This document shows, piece after piece, positions 25,610 to 34,766 of a stretch of DNA of 64,000 nucleotides; position 1 is the stretch's first letter, and every line of letters begins with the position of its first letter. The notes below the pieces were generated by a model that did not search any database, was not told where the DNA came from, and saw only the letters and a program-made list of their open reading frames with translations. The stretch comes from W1P20-047 sp045118335 (GTDB taxonomy: Bacteria > Actinomycetota > Coriobacteriia > Coriobacteriales > Eggerthellaceae): NCBI GenBank assembly GCA_045118335.1, contig JBGUXY010000053.1:28844-92843 (forward strand), read 5' to 3'. The position numbers and the translations under genes are program-made.

Positions 25610-26173
25610 ATGCCTGAAATGAAGAACACGAACAAATGGGATACTCGCACGTTGGTGACCATGGCGCTGCTAGCCGCCATCGGCATCCTGCTGAGCTTCA
25701 TCGAGTTTCCCCTCTTCGCTGCCGCCCCGTTCCTGAAGCTGGATGTGTCTTTCGTGCCCAGCGCGGTGGTGGGCTTTGCCTACGGACCGGTTGCTGGCGT
25801 GATCGTTGGCATCATCGTGGCCGTGGCCCATGCGATGATCGATGGTAACTGGGTGGGCGCCATCATGAACACGATCATGGTGCTTTCCTTCGTGCTGCCG
25901 GCTGCGCTGGTGTACAAGTTCAACCGCACGCTGAAAGGCGCCATCATCGGCTTGGTGCTGGGCCTGGTCATCCAAACCGTCGTATCGGTTCCCGCCAACG
26001 TGCTCATCGATCCGCTCTACGGCGTGGACGCATCTATCGTCATGAGCCTGGCGGGCTGGATCGTGGCCTTCAACGTGGTGAAGGGCATTGTGAACTCTGT
26101 GCTCACCGGTGTGGTGTACAAGAGCATCTCGAATCTGATCACTCCCAAAAAGGACCAGGTCAAGGGCCGCTAA
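25610..26173 (+). CDS. ribU: Riboflavin ECF transporter, substrate-binding subunit
   Basis: The product has 187 residues and about six helices, with LVTMALLAAIGILLSFIEFPL at the N-terminus and LKLDVSFVPSAVVGFAYGPVAGVIVG, the RibU/S-component pattern. It captures riboflavin and docks with the EcfAA'T module encoded directly downstream. The FMN riboswitch upstream fixes the substrate assignment. GGAAGG lies 6 bases before the ATG at 25610. Confidence 0.93.
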   Translation: MPEMKNTNKWDTRTLVTMALLAAIGILLSFIEFPLFAAAPFLKLDVSFVPSAVVGFAYGPVAGVIVGIIVAVAHAMIDGNWVGAIMNTIMVLSFVLPAALVYKFNRTLKGAIIGLVLGLVIQTVVSVPANVLIDPLYGVDASIVMSLAGWIVAFNVVKGIVNSVLTGVVYKSISNLITPKKDQVKGR

Positions 26174-26273
26174 CATCCACGAAAAGCACGCGTGCCAAAG
26201 GAGCGTGCCAATAATGGTCAGGCCAAACGTCTTGTGCGTTGGCCATCTTGCGGGGAAGAACGATTGCTGAAAT

Positions 26274-28151
26274 ATGGATGCCATTCGGTTCGACGACATA
26301 CACTTCACGTACACGGGCGAGGAATTCGTGCTCAAAGGCATATCAGCTTCCGTGCGCGAAGGTGAATTCGTATGCATCTTGGGTGGCAACGGCAGCGGCA
26401 AGAGCACGCTTGCAAAGCATGTGAATGCCCTGCTTGCCCCCGACCAGGGCAGTGTGCAGGTGCTGGGTCGCCAGACGAACGACCCCGAGAACCTGTATTT
26501 CATCCGCAGCAATGCCGGCATGGTATTCCAGAACCCCGACGACCAGCTGGTGGCGAGTCTCATCGAAAACGACGTGGCATTTGGCCCTGAAAACCTGGGT
26601 GTGCCCATGCCCGAATTGCGCCAGCGCGTAATCGAAGCGCTGGCGCAAGTTGGCCTGCAGGGCTTCGAACGCAAGGAAACCAATGCGCTTTCCGGTGGGC
26701 AGAAGCAACGCGTGGCCATTGCCGGCGTGCTGGCCATGAAACCAAAGATCTTGGTGCTTGACGAAGCTTCGGCGATGCTTGACCCCCGCGGGCGCGCCGG
26801 TCTGATGCGCGTATGCCGCGAACTCAACGAGGCAGGCATGACCATCGTCATGATCACTCACTTCATGGAAGAGGTGGTCAATGCGGATCGCGTGTTCGTG
26901 CTCGACGACGGTTGCATTGCGCTGGAGGGAACGCCTGAAGAGGTGCTCACCCAGGCGAAGGAACTCGAAGCCCTTTCGTTGGATGTGCCGTTTTCCGTCA
27001 AGGCGAGCCTCGCATTGCGTGATGCTGGGGTTCCCGTTGGGGTGCATGCCTCCGAAGATGACCTTATTGCCGATCTGATAGCGCTGTTCGAAACTCGAGT
27101 TGCACGCGGTGCTTTTGCCGCTGGCCGCGATTGCGTACAAGCAGACGCCCCCATTGCCGATGAACTGGCGTCGAAGAACGCTAAACCTATTAATCTAAAC
27201 GATTCCACCGAGCATGCGGTACTTGTCGAATTCTGCGATGTGGGTTTTACCTATCAGCATGCTGCAACGCGCAAGCGTGCGCGCAAACGCAAGAAGGTGG
27301 AAACGCGAGCGGATTGGGGTAACAGTCCCGATGCCATGTGGGCATTGCGAAATGTGAGTTTTCAGCTGCACGAAGGCGAGTTCTTCGGCATTGCGGGGCA
27401 TACGGGCAGCGGCAAGAGCACGCTCATCCAGCACGTGAACGGCTTGCTTGCGCCTGCCGAAGGTCGCGTGCTTGTCAACGGCCAGCCGGTGGCTGGGCCG
27501 GATGCTGCTGCCCGATCGGGCGTGGGCATGGTCTTCCAGTATCCCGAACATCAGCTGTTTGCCGCCACGGTGTTCGAGGATGTCACGTTTGGCCCACGCA
27601 ACCTGGGCTGCAACGACGAGCAGATGCAGCAACGCTACGAACGGGCAATGCGTCGCGTCGATCTTGATGCGGGGGCGTTGCGAGACGCAAATCCCTTCGA
27701 GCTATCCGGGGGGCAGCAACGCCGAGTGGCGTTTGCGGGCGTTCTTGCCATGGAACCCACGATGCTCGTGCTCGATGAGCCCGTGGCAGGGTTGGACCCG
27801 AAGGCGCGCGAAGACTTCCTTCGGCTTATCTGGCGGTTGCATCAGGAGCAGGGTCTTACGGTGGTGATGGTTTCCCACAACATGGACGACTTGGCCCGGC
27901 TCTGCTCGCGTGTCTTGGTGTTGAATCAGGGAAAGGTGCATGCGCTTGGTACGCCGGCCGATGTGTTCGCCGATGGCGTCGAATTGAAATCGATAGGGTT
28001 GGGCCAACCCGCCGCTCAGCGCATGGCCAGCGCTCTCCAGGACGTCGGAATCGCAATTGGCCAACCTGATGGTCTGTTCGCCTTGGGAACGCTTGCGGAT
28101 GCCATAGCTGTTGCATGGAAGCAGGCTCGGGGTGGTGCCGAGCATGAATGA
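26274..28151 (+). CDS. ecfA: Energy-coupling factor ATPases EcfA-EcfA' fused in one chain
   Basis: The product has 625 residues and contains two complete ABC ATPase domains, where most bacteria have two genes. Domain 1: Walker A GGNGSGKSTL, signature LSGGQKQRVAIAGVL, Walker B ILVLDEASAMLD. Domain 2 begins near residue 320 after a basic linker (KRARKRKKVE): GHTGSGKSTL, LSGGQQRRVAFAGVL, MLVLDEPVAGLD. It powers ECF vitamin transporters. No strong ribosome-binding site lies close to the ATG. It overlaps ecfT by 8 bases. Confidence 0.95.
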   Translation: MDAIRFDDIHFTYTGEEFVLKGISASVREGEFVCILGGNGSGKSTLAKHVNALLAPDQGSVQVLGRQTNDPENLYFIRSNAGMVFQNPDDQLVASLIENDVAFGPENLGVPMPELRQRVIEALAQVGLQGFERKETNALSGGQKQRVAIAGVLAMKPKILVLDEASAMLDPRGRAGLMRVCRELNEAGMTIVMITHFMEEVVNADRVFVLDDGCIALEGTPEEVLTQAKELEALSLDVPFSVKASLALRDAGVPVGVHASEDDLIADLIALFETRVARGAFAAGRDCVQADAPIADELASKNAKPINLNDSTEHAVLVEFCDVGFTYQHAATRKRARKRKKVETRADWGNSPDAMWALRNVSFQLHEGEFFGIAGHTGSGKSTLIQHVNGLLAPAEGRVLVNGQPVAGPDAAARSGVGMVFQYPEHQLFAATVFEDVTFGPRNLGCNDEQMQQRYERAMRRVDLDAGALRDANPFELSGGQQRRVAFAGVLAMEPTMLVLDEPVAGLDPKAREDFLRLIWRLHQEQGLTVVMVSHNMDDLARLCSRVLVLNQGKVHALGTPADVFADGVELKSIGLGQPAAQRMASALQDVGIAIGQPDGLFALGTLADAIAVAWKQARGGAEHE

Positions 28152-28944
28152 TGCATTGCTGGGCAAGTACTATGCTGTCGACAGCTTTGTCCATGGGCTC
28201 GATCCACGCATCAAGATAACCTGTGTGTTCGCCACGATGATTATCGTGCTTGCTTCGGGAAGCTATGCGGCTATGGGCGTGTGCGCGCTTTTCGTTGCCG
28301 TGGCGTTCGCCGTTGCGCGGATCCCATTCGGGCAGGCATGGCACTCCATTGCCCCCTTGATGTTCATCGTCGTCATCACGGCCATCATCAACATCTTCTT
28401 CGAACACGACGGGGCGGTGGTGGCCAAGCTTGGCCCCATCGTCATCAACGAAGGCGGATTGAACATGGCGCTGTTCATGGCCATACGTCTGACGCTCGTG
28501 CTGTTTGCCGCAAGTCTGCTCACGCTTACAACCACCATTCTCGATATAACCGACGGTTTGGAAAGCATGCTGCGTCCGCTTGCGCGAATCGGGTTCCCCG
28601 CGCACGAGTTCGCCATGATACTGGGCATCGCCTTGCGCTTTCTGCCACAGTTCGTCCAAGAGATTGGCATCATACGTTCGGCGCAGGCATCGCGCGGGGC
28701 AAAATTCAGCGCCAACGTCTTCCGAGGTGGGCTCCAGAGCTTGGCAAGCTTGATGGTTCCCCTGTTCACAAGTGCTTTTCGTCATGCGGAAACCCTCTCT
28801 GGAGCCATGGAGGCCCGATGCTATCACGGTGGGGAGGGCCGCACGAAGCTGGTGCCGTTTCGTCTACGTGGCGCCGACGCTGTTGCCGCAATGTTCGTAA
28901 TCGCCATGGTTGCCTGCGTGGTGGTTGTGCGGGTCGCGTTGTAG
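28144..28944 (+). CDS. ecfT: Energy-coupling factor transmembrane subunit EcfT
   Basis: The product has 266 residues. After LGKYYAVDSFVHGLDPRIKI, the canonical EcfT opening, come several helices and the two coupling motifs, QASRGAKF near residue 182 and EARCYHGG near residue 225, which contact the ATPases. Together with the fused EcfAA' it serves RibU and probably other S-components such as QueT nearby. The ATG at 28144 overlaps the ecfA stop. Confidence 0.93.
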   Translation: MNDALLGKYYAVDSFVHGLDPRIKITCVFATMIIVLASGSYAAMGVCALFVAVAFAVARIPFGQAWHSIAPLMFIVVITAIINIFFEHDGAVVAKLGPIVINEGGLNMALFMAIRLTLVLFAASLLTLTTTILDITDGLESMLRPLARIGFPAHEFAMILGIALRFLPQFVQEIGIIRSAQASRGAKFSANVFRGGLQSLASLMVPLFTSAFRHAETLSGAMEARCYHGGEGRTKLVPFRLRGADAVAAMFVIAMVACVVVVRVAL

Positions 28945-29136
28945 CGCGATGCATGACGCAGTCCGCGTCGATGCGAACCAGATCGACGCTTTCGGTTATT
29001 GGGTCTATGGGCGAGGGTTGCATTGCCGATTGCGCCAAAAATGGCAACCCGCCAGGCAGTAGTTGTACAACCATTGCGATAGTGCGTGTGGTATCTTCTT
29101 GGCGTTCGAAAAGCAATGCAGGTGGGAGGATACGTC

Positions 29137-30084
29137 GTGACGGCAAGAGACAATAGGACCGGGGAGGCGGCTTTGGGTCTGCAGAGGCGTTTAGCCTTGA
29201 GCGTTGTGGCGACTGCCCTGGCTCTGGTGGCGATGGCACTGCTGTTGGTTGGCCTCTGTTCGTGCAGCCCGAAAAGCGATGGCGAAACGCAGACCGTCGT
29301 CTTGGAAGCACCGTCAGAGAGCGCAGATGAGGCCGAAGAGGTCGAGAAGGCCGATGAAGCTGAAGAAAGCCAACCCGACGAGTCGACAGAGGTCACGTCT
29401 TTCACGTCGGTTGAAAGCGCTGCCGAAGAATCCTCGCCCGAGCCCGAGCCTGAGCCCGAAGTGGCCAGCTCGGCCATCGACCTGAGCGACCCTGCCCAGT
29501 ATCAGCAAGTCAACTTGTTCCTAAGCAACTTCTCGGAAGTTTACCTTCTCGAAAACCCCCTCATCGTCGAAACGGCTGACGATGTGACGCTGTGCAGTTT
29601 TGCCTTGTGGCACACCTATCGCAACTCGCCCGACATCATCGAGCATGGCGAGTACTACCAGGGCTTGTATCACTACAACATCCGCATCACGCAAGAGCGC
29701 GCCAACGAGATTGCGCTGCGCTATTTCAACCGCACCATCAACTTCGACAACGTGGACAGCATGGACGAACCGTGCTACTGCGCCGATGGCTGCGTGTACG
29801 GCGAGACCACCAACGGTGCTGGCCTGCCCGCGGGCATTACACTCGCGAAAAGCGCTGTCGATCAGGGCAATGGCACCATTCGCATCGACTTCGACATCTA
29901 CTTCAACGCCACGAAATACGACGCTACGGATGTGAGTCTCTACGGCATGTCTCCCGACGAGCTCATGAGTTACATGGGCGCTTCGGGTCCCAGTCGTACG
30001 GGTTCGGCTCTCGTGTACTATGGCGATTACAACGAGTATACGGGTGGCCTATATCTGGCGTCCTGGCGGGCCGACGCGGTATAG
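29137..30084 (+). CDS. Putative lipoprotein, unknown function
   Basis: The product has about 315 residues starting at a GTG preceded by GGGAGG at 7 bases. A long hydrophobic stretch (LALSVVATALALVAMALLLVGLCSCSP) ends in a lipobox-like LCSC. A strongly acidic linker (ADEAEEVEKADEAEE) of about 70 residues leads to a globular domain beginning DPAQYQQVNLFLSNFSEVYL and ending in LVYYGDYNEYTGGLYLASW. The domain is not recognised beyond resemblance to other secreted Coriobacteriia proteins. Confidence 0.75.
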   Translation: MTARDNRTGEAALGLQRRLALSVVATALALVAMALLLVGLCSCSPKSDGETQTVVLEAPSESADEAEEVEKADEAEESQPDESTEVTSFTSVESAAEESSPEPEPEPEVASSAIDLSDPAQYQQVNLFLSNFSEVYLLENPLIVETADDVTLCSFALWHTYRNSPDIIEHGEYYQGLYHYNIRITQERANEIALRYFNRTINFDNVDSMDEPCYCADGCVYGETTNGAGLPAGITLAKSAVDQGNGTIRIDFDIYFNATKYDATDVSLYGMSPDELMSYMGASGPSRTGSALVYYGDYNEYTGGLYLASWRADAV

Positions 30085-30276
30085 CGGCACCTGGGGGCTT
30101 TGCAATTCGGCGTGACGGTTGAAAAGAGCCTTTGGGAAGCAATGGTCTTGTGTGCCTTGCTGCACTCTATTGGGAAGAAATAATATTTTGGGCAACTTTT
30201 GCTCTACGTCCGACATGGTGGGTGCTGCCCGTCTCCTTATGGTATAAAGCACTGCGGAAGAACCGAAGGAGGCGCC

Positions 30277-31542
30277 ATGCGAGACCATTCCAGGCATGTT
30301 TCCGTAACCCGCTGGGAAGCGGTGGACACTATGCTTTCCCATTGCAAATTCCATCCTGAAGTCGAAGTGGTGAGCGTGTCCCAGTCCGTGGGTCGCGTGC
30401 TCGCGCGTGACGCGGTTGCCCAGCAGGATATGCCCAACTGCCTGACCTGCGCCATGGATTCGGTTGCCGTGCACTGGTCGGATTTCGCAGATGGCATGCC
30501 CGACACCTCGACGTGGGAACGCGGCGTGCAGTGGGAGTTTGCCAACACGGGCGTGGGCATGCCGGAGGGTTTCGATACGGCCATCGTGGTCGAGCATGTG
30601 ATGTTCAGCGAAAACGATACGCGCGTGGCGTTCGACGCCATGCCGTCTGGCCAGTTTGCGGGCACTATACCCGCTGGAAGTCGCATGCATGCAGGTGACG
30701 TTCTCGTTTCCGCGGGAACGATGGTTACCCCTCTTCTGGCGGCTTATATCGCAAGTGGCAACAACGTTGCGGTCCGCGTCGTCCGCAGGCCGCGGGTGGC
30801 ATTTATCCCCACAGGCAACGAGCTCGTCGACGCTGGGGGCGAAACGCCGCGGGGCAAGAACATCGAAAGCAACAGCTTGCTCATGGCGGGCAAGATCGAA
30901 CAATGGGGTGGCGAAGCGGTGCTCTTCGGCATCGTGCCCGATAACCGCGATTCCCTTGCGGCTGCTCTGCGGGATGCGGCAGCGTGTGCCGATATCATCG
31001 TCTTGAACGCCGGCTCTTCAAAGGGTTCAGACGATTACTGCATCGAAGTGCTAGAAGAGATGGGAGAGGTCTTCAACCACGAGACGAACCACGGTCCTGG
31101 CCATCACAGTTCCTTTGGCATGATCGGCGGCGTGCCGGTGGTGGGCATTTCCGGCCCTCCGGGTGGCGCTGCGTTCACCACCGACTTCTACCTGTATCCG
31201 GTCATGTGCGCATTTCTGGGTTTGCCCACCGCTCCCAAAACGGTTCGCGCCCGCCTGGCCGAAGCCTTCCCTGGACCGAAGGTGAAACATATCGACAACA
31301 GCAATCTGCCCGCAGAGAAGCGGCCGAAGGATACCGGATCTTTTTTCAGCGTTCGTCAGATGATCGTGTCGCAAGCCGAAGATGGCGTGCTCGAGGCAAG
31401 GCCGCTGGCGGGCATGCATCCCAAGCCTCCGGTGGCCGAAACGGCAAACGCTTACTACTTCCTGGACGCTTCCAGCGGAGTTCCGACTCCCGATGCGGGA
31501 TCGTTCATTGACGTGGAGTTTCGTCCGGGTTTCGGCTTGTAG
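30277..31542 (+). CDS. MoeA-like molybdopterin biosynthesis protein
   Basis: The product has 421 residues with MoeA architecture: an N-terminal RVLARDAVAQQDMP and CAMDSVAVHW (for the usual SAMDGYAV), the MoCF-domain motif PTGNELVDAG, LNAGSSKGSDDYCIEVLEEMG, and a C-terminal barrel. MoeA inserts molybdenum into molybdopterin. Where most members read GxPGNP, this one reads GISGPPGGA, so it belongs to a divergent branch. GGAGG lies 4 bases upstream of the ATG. An extended -10 (TGGTATAAA) sits near 30240. Confidence 0.85.
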   Translation: MRDHSRHVSVTRWEAVDTMLSHCKFHPEVEVVSVSQSVGRVLARDAVAQQDMPNCLTCAMDSVAVHWSDFADGMPDTSTWERGVQWEFANTGVGMPEGFDTAIVVEHVMFSENDTRVAFDAMPSGQFAGTIPAGSRMHAGDVLVSAGTMVTPLLAAYIASGNNVAVRVVRRPRVAFIPTGNELVDAGGETPRGKNIESNSLLMAGKIEQWGGEAVLFGIVPDNRDSLAAALRDAAACADIIVLNAGSSKGSDDYCIEVLEEMGEVFNHETNHGPGHHSSFGMIGGVPVVGISGPPGGAAFTTDFYLYPVMCAFLGLPTAPKTVRARLAEAFPGPKVKHIDNSNLPAEKRPKDTGSFFSVRQMIVSQAEDGVLEARPLAGMHPKPPVAETANAYYFLDASSGVPTPDAGSFIDVEFRPGFGL

Positions 31543-31655
31543 CTGCTTGGCGAGAGCGTTATACTACGCCTGCTCGTGCACCGTTGGGCCCTGTGCGAGC
31601 GTGAAGATTCGTTGCCCATAGCCCGTGGCAGAAGCCATGTGGAAAGGAGTTCTCC

Positions 31656-32333
31656 ATGATGAAGGAAGCAGTGCCTTCCCCTAAGGAAGCTGCGCCCGAA
31701 ACCCACGCTGCCGGTGCCAAGGTCGCCGCGGCGAAACCAAGAGGCGAAGCGTCGGGCGCGAAAGTTGACCCGCATACACGCAGCATAGCCCGAGCTGGCG
31801 TTATTGCCGCCGTGTACGCCGCAGCAACGATCGTGGCCATGTTTTTCCTTCAAGGCCTCGCTTGGGGGCCGGTGCAGTGCCGAGTTTCCGAAGCAGTGTG
31901 CGTCGTTGCCGTCCTTTCCGCGCCGGCGGTGCCGGGCCTTGTCATCGGCTGTATCATTGCGAACCTCGTCAACGTGGCTGTGAACGGCATGGGTGTGCTG
32001 GGCATGCTCGACGTGGTCTTTGGCAGCTTGGCAACGCTGTTGGGCTCGCTTTGGTGTCGCAAGTTCCGCAAGCGCCCGGCTCTTGCCATCTTCGGTTTCG
32101 TTCTTGCCAACGCGCTCATCGTGCCCGCATACCTGCCCATTCTGCTGCAGGGGCTGGGCTATTACAACATTCCGTTCACGAACGTTTCCCTCGATGGCAT
32201 GTACCTGCCCATGTACCTGTTCGGCGTCGTCGCGGTGGGCATTGGGGAAGCGCTGGTCATCTACGTGTTGGGTTTGCCCCTATTGCGCGCTTTGCAGCGC
32301 TTCGGCATCGGCGAAACCCCCCAATCTCGCTAG
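31656..32333 (+). CDS. queT: QueT-family ECF S-component (queuosine precursor uptake)
   Basis: The product has 225 residues. A 45-residue cytosolic N-terminus precedes a QueT domain: AGVIAAVYAAATIVAMFF, GPVQCRVSEAVCVVAVLSAPAVPGLVIGC, and NVAVNGMGVLGMLDVVFGSLATLLGSLW. QueT imports a queuosine precursor and relies on the general EcfAA'T module, encoded 3 kb upstream. No preQ1 riboswitch was recognised before it. GGAAAGGAG lies 6 bases before the ATG. Confidence 0.88.
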   Translation: MMKEAVPSPKEAAPETHAAGAKVAAAKPRGEASGAKVDPHTRSIARAGVIAAVYAAATIVAMFFLQGLAWGPVQCRVSEAVCVVAVLSAPAVPGLVIGCIIANLVNVAVNGMGVLGMLDVVFGSLATLLGSLWCRKFRKRPALAIFGFVLANALIVPAYLPILLQGLGYYNIPFTNVSLDGMYLPMYLFGVVAVGIGEALVIYVLGLPLLRALQRFGIGETPQSR

Positions 32334-32523
32334 CGCGAACGCCTGATGCGTCGCAGTTGCTGGCTGTGGCGAGTCTTTGCGGATGGGCATTCTGCGGCTA
32401 GGCTAGCGCGAACGCAATCAGTGGGATACAATTTCTGTGCACCGCACAAGGTGCTCTCTGGAGCAAGAAATGAAGCATGGCCTGCATTTGGGGTTTTGCA
32501 GGCCGGAAACGAAAAGAGAGTGC

Positions 32524-33828
32524 ATGAATCCTCTAGTTGTCATCCCCACGTACGTGTCCGCTCGCGGTAGACGCGAAAGCGACATGCCCACTGCCGTATA
32601 CGACCACACCACACCGCTCGGTCGCGAAGGCGAATTGCCGCGTTGCCTCAAGTCACTCTCCCGTGTTCGCGGACTGGGCGCCATCGCCATCTTGGTGGCA
32701 GCCGAGCCGGGTGTCGAAGACCGCGCTGCGGAAAAGGTTCGCAATATCGCAGCGCAGTTTCCGCAGATGAGCATTATGGTGGTTTCAAGCAAGGAGCTTG
32801 ACATCATCCGGCGCCGCTTCGAGCAGCTCAACTTGGGCCGTCTGGAGTTCGAAGTCGGCCTTACCGGCTATTCGGCGATTCGCAACCTGGGTTTGGTGTT
32901 GGCCAACGTGCTGGGTTTCGACAGCGTGGTGTTCGTTGACGACGACGAGATCATCGAAGATGGAGATTTCCTGATAAGGGGAATGTACGGCTTGGGAAAG
33001 CTCACGCGTCGCGGCATTCCCATCTTGGCGAAGACGGGTTACTACATCAACGAAGAGGGCACGTACTTTTCCATGAGCCAAGACAAGTGGTACAACCGCT
33101 ACTGGGAGCAGGGAAGTGCGTTCAACGAATGGATCGACGCGGCCATGCGTGGTCCGCGCCTTTCCCGCTCCAACCATGTGTGTGGCGGATGCCTGGCGAT
33201 TCACAAGGAAGCGTTCAGGCGCTTGAGCTTCGATCCGTGGATCGTTCGCGGTGAAGACATGGACTATCTGCTGAACCTGCGTCTGTACGGTTCCGACATC
33301 TGGTTCGACAACCAGTGGAAGCTGCGCCATCTTCCCCCACGGACCACCAGCGAAGGCAGGCGTTTTAGGCAAGACGTCTACCGATGGCTCTACGAGTTCC
33401 GCAAGATGGAATACAGCCATACGCAGATTGACTTGCAACAAGTAAAGCCCAGCTCACTCGAGCCTTATCCGGGCCCCTTCCTGGAGCCGGGCATCCAGAA
33501 GCGCATCAGGCGCACTGCATGGCTGCGCAGCTTGGGTTGTCCCGACAAGAAGGAATACCGCATTGCGGCGAAGGTCGCGAAAAACGAGGCAGCAGACTAC
33601 GCGTCCGACAATTGCGTCAAGTACTTCGAGTTCCAGTACGTCTGGCCCGAGCTGATGGTGCGTACCGAATCGGACACGATCTTGCGAAACGCGCTGCTGC
33701 GCTCGGTCATTCGCAGTGCGGTAGGTGGCGCTGAAGGCGAGATGGACGAAGACTACCTGGTCGAAGCCCCCAGTTCGGCTATCGATCCGGGCGCTACGAG
33801 CGAAATTCGCATGAACGTGGCCGAATAA
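32524..33828 (+). CDS. Glycosyltransferase family 2-like protein
   Basis: The product has 434 residues. It starts NPLVVIPTYVSARGRR, has the metal-binding acidic motif SVVFVDDDEII near residue 140 and a later acidic GEDMDYLLNLRLYG, which fits a GT-A fold. NHVCGGCLAIHKEAF is the acceptor-side region. The C-terminal 120 residues are family-specific. Donor and acceptor sugars cannot be inferred. The gene stands alone between queT and the TauE/SafE gene. Confidence 0.75.
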   Translation: MNPLVVIPTYVSARGRRESDMPTAVYDHTTPLGREGELPRCLKSLSRVRGLGAIAILVAAEPGVEDRAAEKVRNIAAQFPQMSIMVVSSKELDIIRRRFEQLNLGRLEFEVGLTGYSAIRNLGLVLANVLGFDSVVFVDDDEIIEDGDFLIRGMYGLGKLTRRGIPILAKTGYYINEEGTYFSMSQDKWYNRYWEQGSAFNEWIDAAMRGPRLSRSNHVCGGCLAIHKEAFRRLSFDPWIVRGEDMDYLLNLRLYGSDIWFDNQWKLRHLPPRTTSEGRRFRQDVYRWLYEFRKMEYSHTQIDLQQVKPSSLEPYPGPFLEPGIQKRIRRTAWLRSLGCPDKKEYRIAAKVAKNEAADYASDNCVKYFEFQYVWPELMVRTESDTILRNALLRSVIRSAVGGAEGEMDEDYLVEAPSSAIDPGATSEIRMNVAE

Positions 33829-33843
33829 CGACAGGGATCCCCC

Positions 33844-34644
33844 GTGATCATGTTGATCATATCCGCGATTATCGGCGTGTTCGTCGGCATGCTGTCGGGC
33901 ATGCTGGGCGTGGGTGGCGGCATGGTGATGATTCCCATTTTTCGTCTGGGCTTTGGCCTGCAGGCTCTTCAAGCTACGGCCACATCGCTGTTCGCCATCG
34001 TGCCCACGTCTGCTGCGGGTTTGGTCACGCACATTCGCAACAAGACGTGCTACCCGCGGTTGGGCATTGCAGCTGGAATCGGCGGGGCCATCACGTCGGT
34101 ATTGGGCGTGCGGCTGGCGAACATATCGCCATCGTGGATGGTCATGTTGGCAGCTGCGCTCGTCATAGGCTATTCGTCGGTGACGATGTTTCGCAAGGCG
34201 CTCGCCGTGCCCAAGCCGACTTCCAACAGTGCTGCGCCGGCGGGTGGCGAAGAAGCCGAAGATGACGTATTGCCCCGCGATAAGCTGGTGAAGGGTGCGG
34301 CAATTGGCTTGATTGCAGGCGTGGCCGGCGGCTATGTAGGTGTGGGTGGCGGTTTCATCATGATTCCCATGTTCATTACGCTGTTGGGCACGAGCATGAA
34401 AAGGGCATCGGGGACATCGCTTATCGCCATTTGCATTCTGGCTGTTCCAGGCGTGATTAGCCAGCTAATGCTGGGAAACGTGGTGGTGATTGCCGGAGCG
34501 GCCATGGCTGCTGGAGCCATTCCCGGTGCGATTGTGGGTGCCAACCTGACGCGCCGAATTCCCGAGCGCAAGTTGAGGTTTGTTTTCGCCGTTTTGCTCC
34601 TATTCGCTGCTATCATGCTAGTAGTGAACGAGCTGCATTCCTGA
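33844..34644 (+). CDS. TauE/SafE-family anion exporter
   Basis: The product has about 266 residues with eight helices in two homologous halves. Each half has the family motif: GMLSGMLGVGGGMVMIPIF near residue 20 and GVAGGYVGVGGGFIMIPMF near residue 160. Members move sulfite, sulfonates or organic acids. A GTG at 33844 and an ATG at 33850 are both possible starts. Only 15 bases separate it from the glycosyltransferase. Confidence 0.9.
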   Translation: MIMLIISAIIGVFVGMLSGMLGVGGGMVMIPIFRLGFGLQALQATATSLFAIVPTSAAGLVTHIRNKTCYPRLGIAAGIGGAITSVLGVRLANISPSWMVMLAAALVIGYSSVTMFRKALAVPKPTSNSAAPAGGEEAEDDVLPRDKLVKGAAIGLIAGVAGGYVGVGGGFIMIPMFITLLGTSMKRASGTSLIAICILAVPGVISQLMLGNVVVIAGAAMAAGAIPGAIVGANLTRRIPERKLRFVFAVLLLFAAIMLVVNELHS

Positions 34645-34766
34645 GGTCGATGAACAGGCGTAAGCGCCTAGTCGACCCTAAATCGCCGAATGGTGGCTTC
34701 GGCTCGGGATGCGCAACTTCAAGAGTTTCCGTATGGGTTCGCGTACCGTGAACGATAGGAGATGAC

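Noticed and set aside
31543..31655. preQ1 riboswitch before queT
   Set aside because: No preQ1-I, II or III consensus core could be recognised.
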